From NCBI GenBank assembly GCA_020747065.1, contig JAGMVK010000003.1:2852001-2916000 (forward strand): a stretch of DNA of 64,000 bases, read 5' to 3'. This DNA is from Cadophora sp. MPI-SDFR-AT-0126 (taxonomy: Eukaryota > Ascomycota > Leotiomycetes > Helotiales > Ploettnerulaceae). The notes under the pieces were generated by a model, which did no database searches, had not been told where the DNA came from, and saw only the letters and a list, made by a program, of their open reading frames with translations. Below are positions 24,744-35,593 of the stretch, one piece after another (the first letter of the stretch is position 1; each line of letters opens with the position of its first letter). Position numbers and translations under genes: made by a program.

Positions 24744-25811
24744 ATGGAGAGGAAAAAGACCACAATCATGCTGCCCATCCCACAAATGCTAAATCACGAA
24801 ATGCAGGACGTTGGCTCACGTCCGAGCATGCCTCCCATCTCAGGTCTCCATCCTCCGCAAGTCAATGGTGCGAGCAATTCAGCATTGTACAACTATCTCG
24901 GAGTACGAAATCAAGCCACAGCTCCGCAACCCCAATCCACCTACCACTTCCAACATATCGGCTTGGCCGCACCTGCCGCTTTCGGGTCAGAGCCCGGCAC
25001 TTCCTCCCGTACAAGAAGACATTCGTCACACACACCCTCAGCCTCCTCCTCCTCTTCCCTTCCTCAAGAACAGGTTCAATTCTTCATCGGTCCGTCTCGC
25101 ATACGCTTCAAACTCTCACGGACTCTCGCGACGTCCAACAGCCACGAACTCGCCGAGTTCTTCAATGACCCTGGAAGAAGTCTCTCGAGAGAGTACAGTA
25201 TGCCGGATATACTGCCTGAAGCTTTTGAGTTGTGGATTGAGTATGTACAGGTTCAGTCTGATAGCTGGGGGAGAAGACCATTTCCCAAGAGGGTTTTCGA
25301 AGACCTAGATAAACTGATCATGGAGGAAAATGAGAGGATGTCCTTTCTTGTCTCCCCTGGATATACATCCTCCCCTTCGAACAGTCAGGGATCGTCTGTC
25401 CAATGCCGGAAAGAAAGCCTCCTGCTCACGCTGTTTCAACTTTGGTATCTCGCCGAAAAGCGTATGATGCCAACCCTGCAAAACGAAGTCGTCCTCCAAA
25501 TCGTTTTCTTCTCATACTATTACAATGTATTGCCCACCTGTTCGATGCTATCAGAGTCGGACAACGACCACGGGAAGGAGGGAGGTAGCGATCGGCCGAT
25601 GAGAAGACTGTTTGTTGATTTGTGGGCTGAGATGAGTGGTAAGGAGCTTGGGACGGCGCTTTCTGAGGGCAAGCTCTCGGAGTGGTCCAGTACGGCGCTT
25701 GTGGAGTTAATTATGGCAAGGGATAAGATGAGAGTAGGTTATGAACCGCGTGTAGATCCTGAGGACTATATGCTTCCAGAAGATGAGAGGGATCCGGAGG
25801 AGGATGCATGA
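24744..25811 (+). CDS. Divergent BTB-like protein
   Basis: A single-exon ORF of 355 residues from the ATG in the context ATCAAAATGGAG. The first 110 residues are Pro/Ser/Gln-rich and look disordered. From about 115 the order of motifs matches the short BTB proteins in this window: FFIGPSRIRFKLSRTLATSN in place of the HKE..CHHS strand, EFFNDPGRSLSREYSMPDI, AFELWIEYV (the FMQWLYSQ position), and LFQLWYLAEKRMMPTLQNEV, which aligns with LWVLAEKLLIPRLQN. The core is longer, and the HKE motif is lost. Function unknown; I infer a diverged BTB scaffold. The C-terminus is acidic (ED..DEDA). Confidence 0.72.
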   Translation: MERKKTTIMLPIPQMLNHEMQDVGSRPSMPPISGLHPPQVNGASNSALYNYLGVRNQATAPQPQSTYHFQHIGLAAPAAFGSEPGTSSRTRRHSSHTPSASSSSSLPQEQVQFFIGPSRIRFKLSRTLATSNSHELAEFFNDPGRSLSREYSMPDILPEAFELWIEYVQVQSDSWGRRPFPKRVFEDLDKLIMEENERMSFLVSPGYTSSPSNSQGSSVQCRKESLLLTLFQLWYLAEKRMMPTLQNEVVLQIVFFSYYYNVLPTCSMLSESDNDHGKEGGSDRPMRRLFVDLWAEMSGKELGTALSEGKLSEWSSTALVELIMARDKMRVGYEPRVDPEDYMLPEDERDPEEDA

Positions 25812-26984
25812 TTGGACAAGGGAAGTGAAAGAGAAAGGAAAGGAAAGGAAGGTGGAAGCCAGATACCACCACTGGAACGTTGCGAGGGTAGATTACGTGC
25901 TAAATTGGACTTGGGAACACAGAGGGAGGAGGCGCGAAGCTCATACCGAATCTTTGACGTTGTGCGATGCAAGAATATGGGAATAATACCCATAATGCTT
26001 AGCACCGTAAGCATAAATACTGTAGAAACGATCATGAGCGGATGCAGGCGATGTCGCTGTACCTGTGTCGGATGGACTTGTACGGTGACAGAGCCATTCT
26101 AGGAGCAGCATGGAAACATGAATATCAATTACAGCAGTAGCTTGTCTTTTGATGATGTTCTTCTACCATTGTGTTTGCAGAAGGAAGTTTTCTAGACTAT
26201 CAAGGGCAACACAAGAGAGATGCAAGCTATCACATCTGAACAGCAGAACTTAGGTAGTTTTAAAAGTCTTTTTCTTATTGGTTTCACAACTAGCCAGACT
26301 ATATGATTCATCAAACAACAAAAGAAAAGGTAGGAACACGGGGGTAGTGTAAGGGAAGGGAAATGGGAAAAGTTCCAGGATCCAGTCGAAGGGGGAATCC
26401 AGGTCCAAGAACTCCAGATCATGGTCCAGATGTGACGCCGGGGGTGGTCCATTTGCGATGCTTTCATATGAGTAGTGAGATTGACTTCTCGGGGGTTGGG
26501 GGTGGAGCGGGTGATACATACAACCCCAATGTCCAACACTTCGATCTGACAGTAGAGCCCAAAGGCTGGAGAGGATTCGGGGATCGGTAGAGTACGTACC
26601 TCACAATCCAGAGAGACAATGTACATGATGCTGGATATCCCATGCCAGCTGATGAGAAGACAGAGAGACGAAGACAGGAGAGGAGAGCGAGAATAGATGC
26701 CTAGAGAGCCCCAGCCTTCTCTTCCTTTCAGTAGTAGTCCGTCGCCCCAAACCCTTCAGACCTCTATAAAGCCACCGCAGAGAACAAATCCTCTGATAAC
26801 TGTCACGTCCTGAGATCGTGAATGAATGCCAATGCCAGAAATGTAGCAGACAGAACCCCCTTCGCGCCAGAAAATCAAACAGAATATGCCATGCCACCCT
26901 TCCTTCGTGTCATTGAAAAATAACAAGTGAAAAACTATCTCTAATGAATAACCTGACTGCCTACATACTATGCGAGATATTTAT
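25812..26984. other. Intergenic region between convergent genes
   Basis: About 1.2 kb between the 3' ends of a plus-strand and a minus-strand gene. ORFs such as 26192-26626 (minus) show no splice chain or family motif. Nothing specific recognised. Confidence 0.4.
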
Positions 26985-27992
26985 CTACAGCATCTCTTCG
27001 TCTTCGCCTTGATATTGTGCTACTGTGACTCCGCCGTGGTTGTGATGGAAATGCTGGTCGTAGGCGCCATATTGGTTCTCCATTGCTTGTTGTCGTTGCT
27101 CAAGAAGTGCTGACCCTAGTCACGGCGGAGTCAGCAACTATATACCAGATACCGAGGGGAGTTAAGCCATGTCTCGAAATGACATCTGGACAGAGAAATC
27201 TGAGCTCCTATAATACGTACAATCTCCGCCCACATTCGGATACTTATGAATCTCGGATATGTTGTTGTATACAGGATCGGTAGCGTGATTATAACCTCCA
27301 ACTGCCGAGCCGTAGTGAGAGTAGATGTCCTTGGTCTGACCAGTAGAGTTATCATACTCACGTTGGGCAAGAGCCTCATAGCCTGACTGCATATATGGCT
27401 CAGCAGCATCAGCAGTCTGCCATCGACCGTCCCCACCTTGGATTGGTGTAAGAGGGGCAGTGGTACTAGCATCGCTCATGGTATCTTCAGCACTATCCAT
27501 GCTTTGTGTATCTCCGCCCGATCGTGCCATGCGCTCCTCCAACATCTGTCGTTCATATCTCAACTTTGCCATAGCTTCTTCTTGTTGAAAAGACGTAGCA
27601 GGCCAGTTCCCCAGGTCTTGTGCTAGAGCATGACCGCCGTAATTAGGTGGGGAGATCCGCCACAGCTCAATGAGACGCATTTGTTGGGAAGCATCGGCGG
27701 TTTTGAAGAGATCGATTTGAGTGGGGAAGAGAGTCGCAACATCAACGCCATGTCTGCCTAGGATTATCTCAGTTGTAAGTTGATCGGTCTGGGGGGGTTC
27801 GGAAGCTGGTCTAGAAGGTTGTTGGGCAACGATGTGCGAGGAATGGTGATAGTGTTGGGAGATGGAATAGACGTATGGTTCTTCGACTTGCTTGGGATCT
27901 TGTTGAGGAGGGGCAACGGATGTAGGCTGGGGGATGGGTTGGAGGGAGAGATTTCGCTGAAAGAGTGCTGCTAGATCTTCTTGGTTGGCCAT
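26985..27992 (-). CDS. Hypothetical protein with a conserved-looking central helical region
   Basis: Two exons, 27221-27992 and 26985-27115, separated by a 105-nt intron with gtacg donor and ctag acceptor, give 300 residues. I do not recognise the family. The N-terminus MANQEDLAALFQRNLSL looks like a short amphipathic helix, followed by Gln/Pro-rich linker. A central region (GRHGVDVATLFPTQIDLFKT, then RLIELWRISPPNYGG and a Gln/Glu-rich helix with RYERQMLEERMA) looks folded. The C-terminal third is Tyr/Asn/His-rich and ends QYQGEDEEML. No signal peptide or membrane segment. The gene is divergent from the proteasome alpha-7 gene, 1.2 kb away. Confidence 0.7.
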
Positions 27993-29180
27993 GATGGAAG
28001 GGTCTTGGTTCAGAGGGGCGAAAGGCTATTGTCAACATATCAGCTTGCTGCAACTTCCCAGGACAAGCAGCATACCTTGCTGCGAATGAATTCGAGGTGT
28101 GCCAAGGTTGCTTTGCAAAGCGCCAGTCTGTCTGAGTTCCACGGACGGAACAGAGAATGGAGTCGTCTGAAGTATAGGAAATGCCTAAAGTCAGAGTGTG
28201 CGAGAGCAAGTGATGACTCGGGAAGAGAGCGGAGCAGACTTGGACAGGTGCAAGAGATTTGCTAGTATGCTTTTATTCACTATGGCTATGTACTTGAAGT
28301 AAGGTAGGTAGGAGTGCGAGAAACGAAACCGGGGAAGTCCTGAGGAAGGAGGAGGTGAGATCGCTCGAGGGAGAGGGGCAGCTCGAAGCTCAAAGCGTTT
28401 CGAGTGAGGAGCAAATGTATTGAAGTCGATATTCAGAATGGCTTTGTAGCAGCAAAGTCGAATATCATTGTTGTCAGTCGATTATCGTCGAAGAACAAAG
28501 GACGACAAGAAAGATGCAGTCGGCGGTTGAGTTAAATATGAATGAAAGGAAGAAGGAGGAAGGTTGACGACCCCTCCCCTTTCTAATCAAACAAGCGATG
28601 ACGGGGACTACGGTGTGAAAGGCACAAATGAAACATAAAACCCTGTTTAGCGCGGCACCAGCAGTCATTCATCACCAATAGATTAGAGACACGAGGGCCA
28701 TCTGACCCTTTTGAGCCGTAAATGCAATCTTTTACGTGCTTTTCAACCTCACCGTTGGCAACTGGAAATCTTATACAAATGATACCCAATCCTTTTGTGC
28801 CCAAATGCAATGTTCGGTGCAGGTATCACGAAATACTGCGTGAACTGCGGCATCCAGGGAATCTACGGGATACCAGGTTCCCCTTGTAAACAAGGACAAC
28901 GGATTTATCATGCAGTTCTGAAATAGTAGGACAATAATAGAACCTCTTTCTTCATAGGGTACCACGTGAACGCTATCACGTGGACAATCCTTGATCTCGG
29001 ACCGGAAGAATGTTCTTACAGTAAGGTCCAAGCTAGCGGCAGCAAACGCGCGCTTCATCGTGCCTGGAGCTTGAACGTGTAGATGAAGCAGAGTAACTCC
29101 AGAGCTTCACTAATCCTCCGCAATCCAACTCCAATCCTCTTTCTCCATACTTTAGATCTCCTCGACACACACCAAACATC
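27993..29180. other. Divergent promoter region upstream of proteasome alpha-7
   Basis: 1.2 kb between two divergent genes. It holds the double E-box palindrome at 28962-28983. The segment just upstream of 27993 shows gt...ag-like steps that could be 5'-UTR introns of the minus-strand gene. No other element recognised. Confidence 0.45.
28962..28983. promoter_or_regulatory. Palindromic pair of CACGTG E-boxes
   Basis: CCACGTGA at 28962-28969 and its exact reverse complement TCACGTGG at 28976-28983 are separated by 6 bp. Each contains CACGTG, the core bound by bHLH factors such as Cbf1- or SREBP-like proteins. The pair lies about 200 bp before the alpha-7 start codon. Confidence 0.5.
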
Positions 29181-30192
29181 ATGGTAAGCTTCCAGCTCTC
29201 AATAATCTCAAAAATCTCGCAGAACAAGCTCCTAAGGCTGACTTCCTTAGACTTCCATCGGTACGGGCTACGATCTCACGAACTCAGTCTTCTCGCCCGA
29301 CGGACGGAATTTCCAGGTTGAATATGCAGTCAAGGCAGTAGAAAATGGCGGAACATCGATTGGTATCCGGTGCAAAGATGGTGTCGTTCTTGCAGTTGAG
29401 AAGGTCATCACCAGCAAGCTGTTGAAAGCTGGAGCCAACAAGCGTATTGCTACGATTGACAGACATATGGGCGCAGTATGTGTCTCAAACACCGTTACCG
29501 GACATCGCTAACGCGCATGCCAGGTATCGTCGGGTCTCGTACCAGATGGTCGACACTTCGTTTCCCGCGCACGCGATGAAGCAGCAAGCTGGCGGAAAAC
29601 CTACAAGACCCCCATAACAACTAAGGACCTCGCAAGCCGGATGGGTGGATACCTCCAGGCCTACACACTCTACTCATCCGTCCGACCTTTCGGTGTCACT
29701 GCGATCGTTGCAGGTTGGGATTCGGAGCTCGAGCTGCCCGTTGATGGTCAAGTAGGCAATGGACCATCGATCGGTTCTGGAGGCAAGGTTGAAGGAAAGA
29801 CATATGGTGGACCAGGTCTCTACATGATTGAGCCGAGTGGACAGTACTGGGGATACTACGGTGCTGCTACAGGAAAGGGTCGTCAGACTGCCAAGGCCGA
29901 GATGGAGAAGCTAGATCTGGCTGCTGGAAAGTTGAGCTTGTTAGATGGTGTCAAGGAGGCTGCAAAGATCATCTACATCGCACATGCAGATAACAAGGAT
30001 AAGGAGTTCGAATTGGAGATGACCTGGATCAGCAATCTTGATGGGCCAACAAAGGGAAGACATCAGGAGGTGCCAAAGGACTTGCTGGAAGAGGCAGAGC
30101 GCTTAGCGAAGAAGTCCTTGGAGGATGAGGATGATGAGGAAGAGACGAAGGAGGATGACACGCCGGCAGATGAAGACAAGATGGAGGAATAA
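29181..30192 (+). CDS. PRE10: 20S proteasome subunit alpha-7
   Basis: This is an outer-ring alpha subunit of the 20S core particle, which gates substrate entry and docks the 19S regulator. Three exons (29181-29183, 29251-29475, 29524-30192) give 298 residues. The first intron lies directly after the ATG, a common fungal arrangement. The N-terminus [20 protein letters not shown] followed by [17 protein letters not shown] is the alpha-subunit signature and nearly identical to yeast Pre10. VRPFGVTAI and [20 protein letters not shown] are also diagnostic. An insert of about 25 residues after [13 protein letters not shown], ending [12 protein letters not shown], is longer than in yeast; I recall similar inserts in other filamentous ascomycetes. 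The tail is strongly acidic ([12 protein letters not shown]), as in Pre10. Confidence 0.96.
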
Positions 30193-32343
30193 ACGTGTAG
30201 GTGCCAAATCACCCTGTACTAACACATACCTTGGTTTGCCGGGCGCTGGGAGAACAAATAAATGGTCATTGCAGCATTTCGGCTTGTCATATACAGTCTG
30301 ATCAAACCGGATTAAAGCGCATACTCAAGGATTGGGTGTAAAGATGCCGTGCCTACATTTTTTCCAATACAGCATCCTCACGCGGAATATCTGCTTCTCC
30401 TTGGCTGCTCATTCTGTTCATTTTGGAATTCTACAATGGCTGAAATTAGAAATGACTTCAAGTGGGGATGATCTTGCTGCTAAGTCAGGCACGCTCATGG
30501 CTCCAAGTGGAGCAATTACCGTTGGCCTTTGATGAACTGTAGTACACCAAGCCTGTACCGCGATAAATTGCGCGCGGGGCATTTTATTTATCTACGCCAG
30601 TCAGATCACCTTCGTTTTCTCGCCTCTTTGCTTTTCACTTCGTGCAACATGTCAAGCACAACGAGCAGACTACAAGCTAGCATGTTATTCCTTCAAGTCA
30701 ATTGCATGTATCTGAGATATCTGAATTGCTCTGAAAACTCTCATCATCCCGTTCTGTTATCCTTCATCTTTTCCGCCGCCCATCAGCATAATTCTTTTCT
30801 ATTCTTCATACGTCGAACCTGGAACCACCGAATAATTGTGTCAAGACTTTCATGTGCTCTCTCGCCCCCATTTCGCTCTCGGGTATGGCTCATCTCAAAG
30901 ATCAATTTCAAGCCTCGCACGTACAATTCTCTTGTAACTGAAACGGGCTTGCTAAATCTGCTTACGGCCGTATCTGGTTTCGTGGTCGAGAGGCAAGGTC
31001 ATACACAACCCACTTCCTGTACAATGCCTCTCAAACCACAAGCGCAGAGCAAATATCCCTTCTTTTGTACCCTTGAGCACAGATACACCACTGTGATGAC
31101 TTCTAGGAGAATGTGAACAGGACAAGCTCATGGTGGATGATAGGCTGCAGCCGAAATGGCATAACTGGTGCAATCTTTCCTCCTTGAGAACAAGAAATTT
31201 TACATACTTCACCACGCCAAAAACTGCAGTACTGCTACACCTGAGGAAGAGTGTGAACACCGCTGGTAAGCAGATAGCATATCACGCGAAGGGAAGCGCA
31301 CTGCGGTGGTAGGGATTTGTGCTTTCATCTAGTAGGCACTGTTGCCGTGCGAATTGGCTGAGTTTAGCTGGTATGAGCAATGCTTGAGAAAGCAGCTTAT
31401 CTCAGAGGCATCATGTCTTCTTGATTGTTCGATATCTTAGCTCTGCTTGGAATTCCCATATTTCTAGTTCAACCTTCTTTCTGTGGCCTCTTCCTCAATC
31501 TCATTCTCGTATCCGGGGCTGAACAATGGCTGAGGTTAAGCAGAACTATTATAGCTTCACATATTTTCTGGCTCCAGTGACCTTTGCTGTCTAGCCCAGT
31601 TATAGTCAGCAGCTCCAGGCTTTTCAAGATCGCTGTCTGAGGAAATGAATTCCAATCATCTCCTACAAGTCCCTCAAACCTTGACGGAACGACCGGTCTC
31701 AAGCTCAATTTTTGGCGGATTTCAATTTCAAAGAGAGGCGTAAGGCGTTCTCTTCCTCTCTGAGATGCTTGCGTAGCAGAACTCCATTCTGCAGCTGGTA
31801 AATCATCATGAAGCACTGTACAACCAACTCCAGGTCAATTTTGTGCCCACTGAAGCATTCTTGCTGTTATGAAAATGCTCGTGCTTTTGACTGTGCATAA
31901 AGATTCTTTGTTCAATACCAAAATGTTTTGAGAACTGTCACGTATAGATCATTGCTGGGAGGTTCCCTTTAAATGAATTTTTTTCAGTCTACTCATCCTC
32001 TGTGGGCACTTGTAGTAACCCAAAATCTGTTATGATGTGTTCATTGCAGTTTCTTGTGCATCTCGTTCCTATGTCCCCCCTCTCGCGACGTCATAGATGC
32101 GTCTTCGAGAAGAGTTCACTTTTGTCAACAACACCAAAACAATAAGCGAGCTCCGCATTCACGACCACATATTTCGAGACCTCTGCTCTCCTACTTCACC
32201 ACAACATCACTACACAGCGCGTCGATCTCAGCCACCGACGCACTTCTCGCTGTCATCAATTGCACTCCTTTGATCTCCGATCTGATCTCATTCATTCAAT
32301 TGTCTTGCTGTCAAGCTCTGTGCCACTATCGTCCATTGACAAG
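30193..32343. other. 2.15 kb gene-free interval
   Basis: No exon I can support. The 195-codon ORF at 30529-31116 (+) is Ser/Leu/Phe-rich, lacks motifs and sits in C/T-rich DNA, so I treat it as chance. The final 250 bp are pyrimidine-rich and probably the leader of the phosphatase gene. Confidence 0.4.
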
Positions 32344-33754
32344 ATGTCAACCCTCAACCTCCCCATCACCGTCCCACCCAAGGCGCGCCTTGCATCAGCA
32401 GTGGTAATGAGTATCTCTCCATCAAAATCAGAGAACAACTGTCCCAAGGAGAACTGCCCAATTCATGTACCAAAAGTTGATACATTGGAGCTGAATGGTC
32501 TCATGGGCTGTCTCTCTCTGAGCGATATCTCAAACAACAAGGATAGACTTGCTGCTGACACTGTTGTTGAGATTCCTCAAGCGCTGTCTGATCTTTTTAT
32601 CAGAAAGCCAAAGGTCCGATTTCACTTTGTTCGTCATGCTCAGGTTAGTTGTACTCTCTTAGATCTGCACATGATGAGACTCGCCTTCCCAACTTCATTT
32701 CTCGAGGTGCCACCATCTCCAGATCTCTTCACCTTTTCGAAAAATCCGTCCTTCGAGATCGCTAACTGACTGTACCCTCTAGGCAATCCACAACATCCAC
32801 ACAATCGTTGACGCGACCTCCCTCCGCGATACAAACCTCACTCCACACGGAATGGAGCAATCCCGTACCTTGAGCGCCTCCTTCCCACATACCTCCAAAA
32901 TCAAATACGTCCTCTGCTCACCCCTCCGCCGCAGCATCAACACCGCTCTAATTGGCTTCCCCTCCGTCTATGCCCGTGGCGTACAATGCATCTTGTACGA
33001 AGACCTCCGTGAATTTGGCCAAGCTCAATGCAACACCGGCTCCACTCTGCTCAAGCTTCGTGAAAACTTCAAGGAGATCAACACTGGTGTCGTTAACACG
33101 GATCTGATCTATGGAGGTTGGGAATGGCTCCATGAGTATGGTAGGAATGCGAAGAGGGACAGGATTGTCAAGGTTAAGAAGGCGTTGAAGGAGTTTGAGA
33201 GTGTTGCTGTTAATGGTGGAACTTGGAAGGGTATGGTGTTCATGCCGCATCACGGTGAGGACAATGTCGAGGTTGTGGTGGTTAGTCATGGTGGTTTGTT
33301 GTGTCAGTTGATGGGTTACCCGAGTAAGTTCTTTCCAATCTCAATCGTACTCCAGCAAAAGTAATAAAACTCTCTACTGACATTCCTCGCCTTTACAGAG
33401 CAGAACTGGGCCAACGCCGAATGGCGCACCTTCAAGTTCCCATCCGCATCCAAGATCGCCGACGGTCACCTGCCCCTCAACCTAATTCAGACCAAGGCCA
33501 GTCTCGGCAAGGTCCATACTCCAATTCCAGAGCCTGGACCTCGATTCCGTAAGTGTAGTTCAATGTACTGAGAGCTTTTGAGGACATTCAAATAACGTTT
33601 TACAGATATGGTTATCGACGATACCACCTACGAGCGCCTGGCTGAGATCCAGGAGTTCAACGAACACGTGGAGATGATGAAGAGGAAGGCGCGGGAGGGG
33701 GAGGCAAGAGCGTTCGGGGAGTACATGAAGAATGCGGGTGCGGAGGAGTCGTAG
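32344..33754 (+). CDS. Histidine phosphatase (phosphoglycerate-mutase-like)
   Basis: This is branch-1 histidine phosphatase superfamily; substrate unknown. Four exons (32344-32643, 32783-33323, 33399-33548, 33606-33754) give 379 residues. The catalytic motif RFHFVRHAQ lies at the end of exon 1 (about 92-100), and AIHNI opens exon 2. Further family positions are LTPHGMEQSRTL, LCSPLRRSINTAL (second arginine), an acidic EDLREFG and the second catalytic histidine in VEVVVVSHGGLLCQL. The N-terminal 85 residues are a Ser/Cys-containing extension, not part of the fold. The C-terminus is a charged helix (EIQEFNEHVEMMKRKAREGE). No signal peptide. Two other loci of the same family lie at 42642-43310 and 43833-45297. 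Confidence 0.9.
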
Positions 33755-35044
33755 AGGGAAAGTGCGAAGGGTAGTTATATGCTTGGCGTTTGTGTTTTCT
33801 TTGCGTTATAGGAAGGAACGATATGTAGGTATAGAAGTGGGATTTTGTTATTTTGTGGATTTTGAATGTCCGTTGAGAATCTTGTGACTTTTGTTGACAG
33901 CTCGCTTGAGTGCCAACCAGTGACATCCGGAACCAAGTGTAGGTTGAACTCTAGTTTTCAATGTCTCACGAAAATTTAGGACATTGAGGAATGGATGCGA
34001 GATGTACTGTTGCTCAGTTCCCAAGAGTTATGTAGTTTGTGGAACTTGATTGTCGTGAAATGATCTTGTGACTTTGTGAGTGATGTTGTTGATGCTCGCT
34101 TCGTCGCTAAGACTCGAATCCGGATTTGACATGTTTATCAAGAGTTCTGGATTTTGATTGTTTAAGGGAAATTTGAGACATTTGAATATCTATAATGGAG
34201 CATGAATCTAATCTCTGGAATCGTCCTGGATACCAATCTTGTTGTCAAATCCCGACATACGTTCAATGTCCTAAATTTTTGCAGGAAATCGGACACTTGG
34301 TCGTGGTATCCATAGCCTTGCCCACCGCAAACATCTCTGCCCACAAGGATTTATACAACTGATCTCCAATGTTACCACAATGTGTCACAACACTCGGATA
34401 CCTCCATTAATTTGATCATATGTACGTGATCTTTCAGCAAAGTTGGATATTCAGCATACCACAAATTCGAGTCACATCATCAGTAAGAGACAGAAAGATT
34501 CAGGGCAGAATGGAATTTGTAATTCAGAAGAGAAGCCTCATCTCAAAAAGCCCTATAAATATTGTCGAATGCCCAGTTCCAATCCCATCCCCAAATCCAA
34601 AGAGCTTTATTCCTCAGAGCCTGGGTAGACGAAAGTTGAAGTTCCAAAGCCGGTCGATCACTCTATCAATTGCACAGCGTGCAAAGACAATTAGACCGAC
34701 GGCTATCATGTGAAAAGGTCCTGACCAGTTTCTCGCTCGGGTCTATTATGTTCCACCTCGTGGTCCTTATGTAGAGTAGACAAGTGGGAACCGTTGTCGT
34801 GCGTGATATCGTGGTGTTGAAGTGAAAGAAGAAGGGTAGTGTAGTGTAGTGTGGATGGGCGGTTATTTGAAGGAGACGGCGATCCAGATGGCAGATTCAG
34901 ATAGCGTGATCCAAAGGAATTAAAGCTTAAATTTGCGTATACGTGTCGTATCGAGAGAAGAGAACAATGTGGAGGTGCTCAACTCTATAGACAATTGTTA
35001 GTCTTGCTCAAAGTTAGATCAAGACGGGATATTCGTACCTTCAT
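33755..35044. other. Intergenic region with MITE-like repeat
   Basis: About 1.3 kb between the phosphatase gene and the pheromone gene, convergent 3' ends. It contains the inverted-repeat element at 33971-34279. A diverged direct repeat is also present: the ATCTTGTGACTTT...GCTCGCTT segment near 33880-33910 recurs near 34062-34105. No coding exon recognised. Confidence 0.45.
33971..34279. mobile_element. MITE-like element with 17-bp inverted termini
   Basis: AAAATTTAGGACATTGA at 33971-33987 is exactly inverted as TCAATGTCCTAAATTTT at 34263-34279, giving a 309-bp unit without an ORF. An imperfect internal copy of the terminus occurs at 34169-34185. This is the layout of a small non-autonomous DNA transposon, but I find no clear target-site duplication, so the mobile-element call is tentative. 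Confidence 0.35.
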
Positions 35045-35593
35045 TTATGCCGCAAATTCACGCTTGGCCTTTCCGCATGGCTGTCCTGGGTGACCACATC
35101 GTGCCTCTGGCTCGGGCTCTGGTAAAGCATCTCGCTTTCCGCATGGCTGGCCTGGATGTCCGCATCTTGGCTCTGGCTCTGGAATGGCATCACGCTTTCC
35201 GCAAGGCTGACCTGGGTGGCCACATCTTGCTTCTGGCTCTGGCTCTGGCTCTGGCATGGCATCGCGTTTGCCGCAGGGTTGTCCGGGATGACCGCATCTT
35301 GCTTCTGGCTCTGGCTCTGGAGCTGGTGCTGGCATAGCATCACGCTTGCCGCAAGGTTGCCCTGGGTGACCACATCTCGCCTCTGGCTCCGGAGCAGGTT
35401 CTGGAATGGCATCACGCTTTCCGCAAGGTTGTCCGACGTGTCCGCATCGTGGCTCTGGGAGAGCTACTCTTTTGACTTTGCCGCATGGTTGACCGGGGTG
35501 GCCACATCGTGCCTCAGCTGCAGCCCACGGGATGGCGCTGGAGCTGACGGTAGCAGCGAGAACCAAGGCACAGATTGCGGTTGTCAACTTCAT
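35045..35593 (-). CDS. ppg1: Alpha-factor-like mating pheromone precursor, seven peptide copies
   Basis: The precursor is secreted and cut by Kex2-type and dipeptidyl-peptidase enzymes to release short pheromones for the opposite mating type's Ste2-type receptor. A single exon encodes 182 residues: a signal peptide (MKLTTAICALVLAATVSSSA), then seven copies of RCGH(P/V)GQPCGK, most followed by R. Copies are separated by spacers such as RDAIPEPEPEA, which supply Kex2 sites (KR) and X-Pro/X-Ala dipeptides for Ste13-type trimming. The two-Cys GQPC nonapeptide is the filamentous-ascomycete alpha-pheromone pattern, with Arg where many species have Trp. Copy 2 has Val for Pro; copies 1 and 7 end in KVKR and KAKR. 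A glycine precedes each dibasic site. A generic Kex2-processed repeat protein is the alternative, but the peptide and promoter favour pheromone. Confidence 0.87.
   Translation of the reverse strand: MKLTTAICALVLAATVSSSAIPWAAAEARCGHPGQPCGKVKRVALPEPRCGHVGQPCGKRDAIPEPAPEPEARCGHPGQPCGKRDAMPAPAPEPEPEARCGHPGQPCGKRDAMPEPEPEPEARCGHPGQPCGKRDAIPEPEPRCGHPGQPCGKRDALPEPEPEARCGHPGQPCGKAKREFAA

Noticed and set aside
30529..31116. 195-codon plus-strand ORF
   Set aside because: No motif, no clear promoter or splice context, composition of the surrounding C/T-rich DNA.
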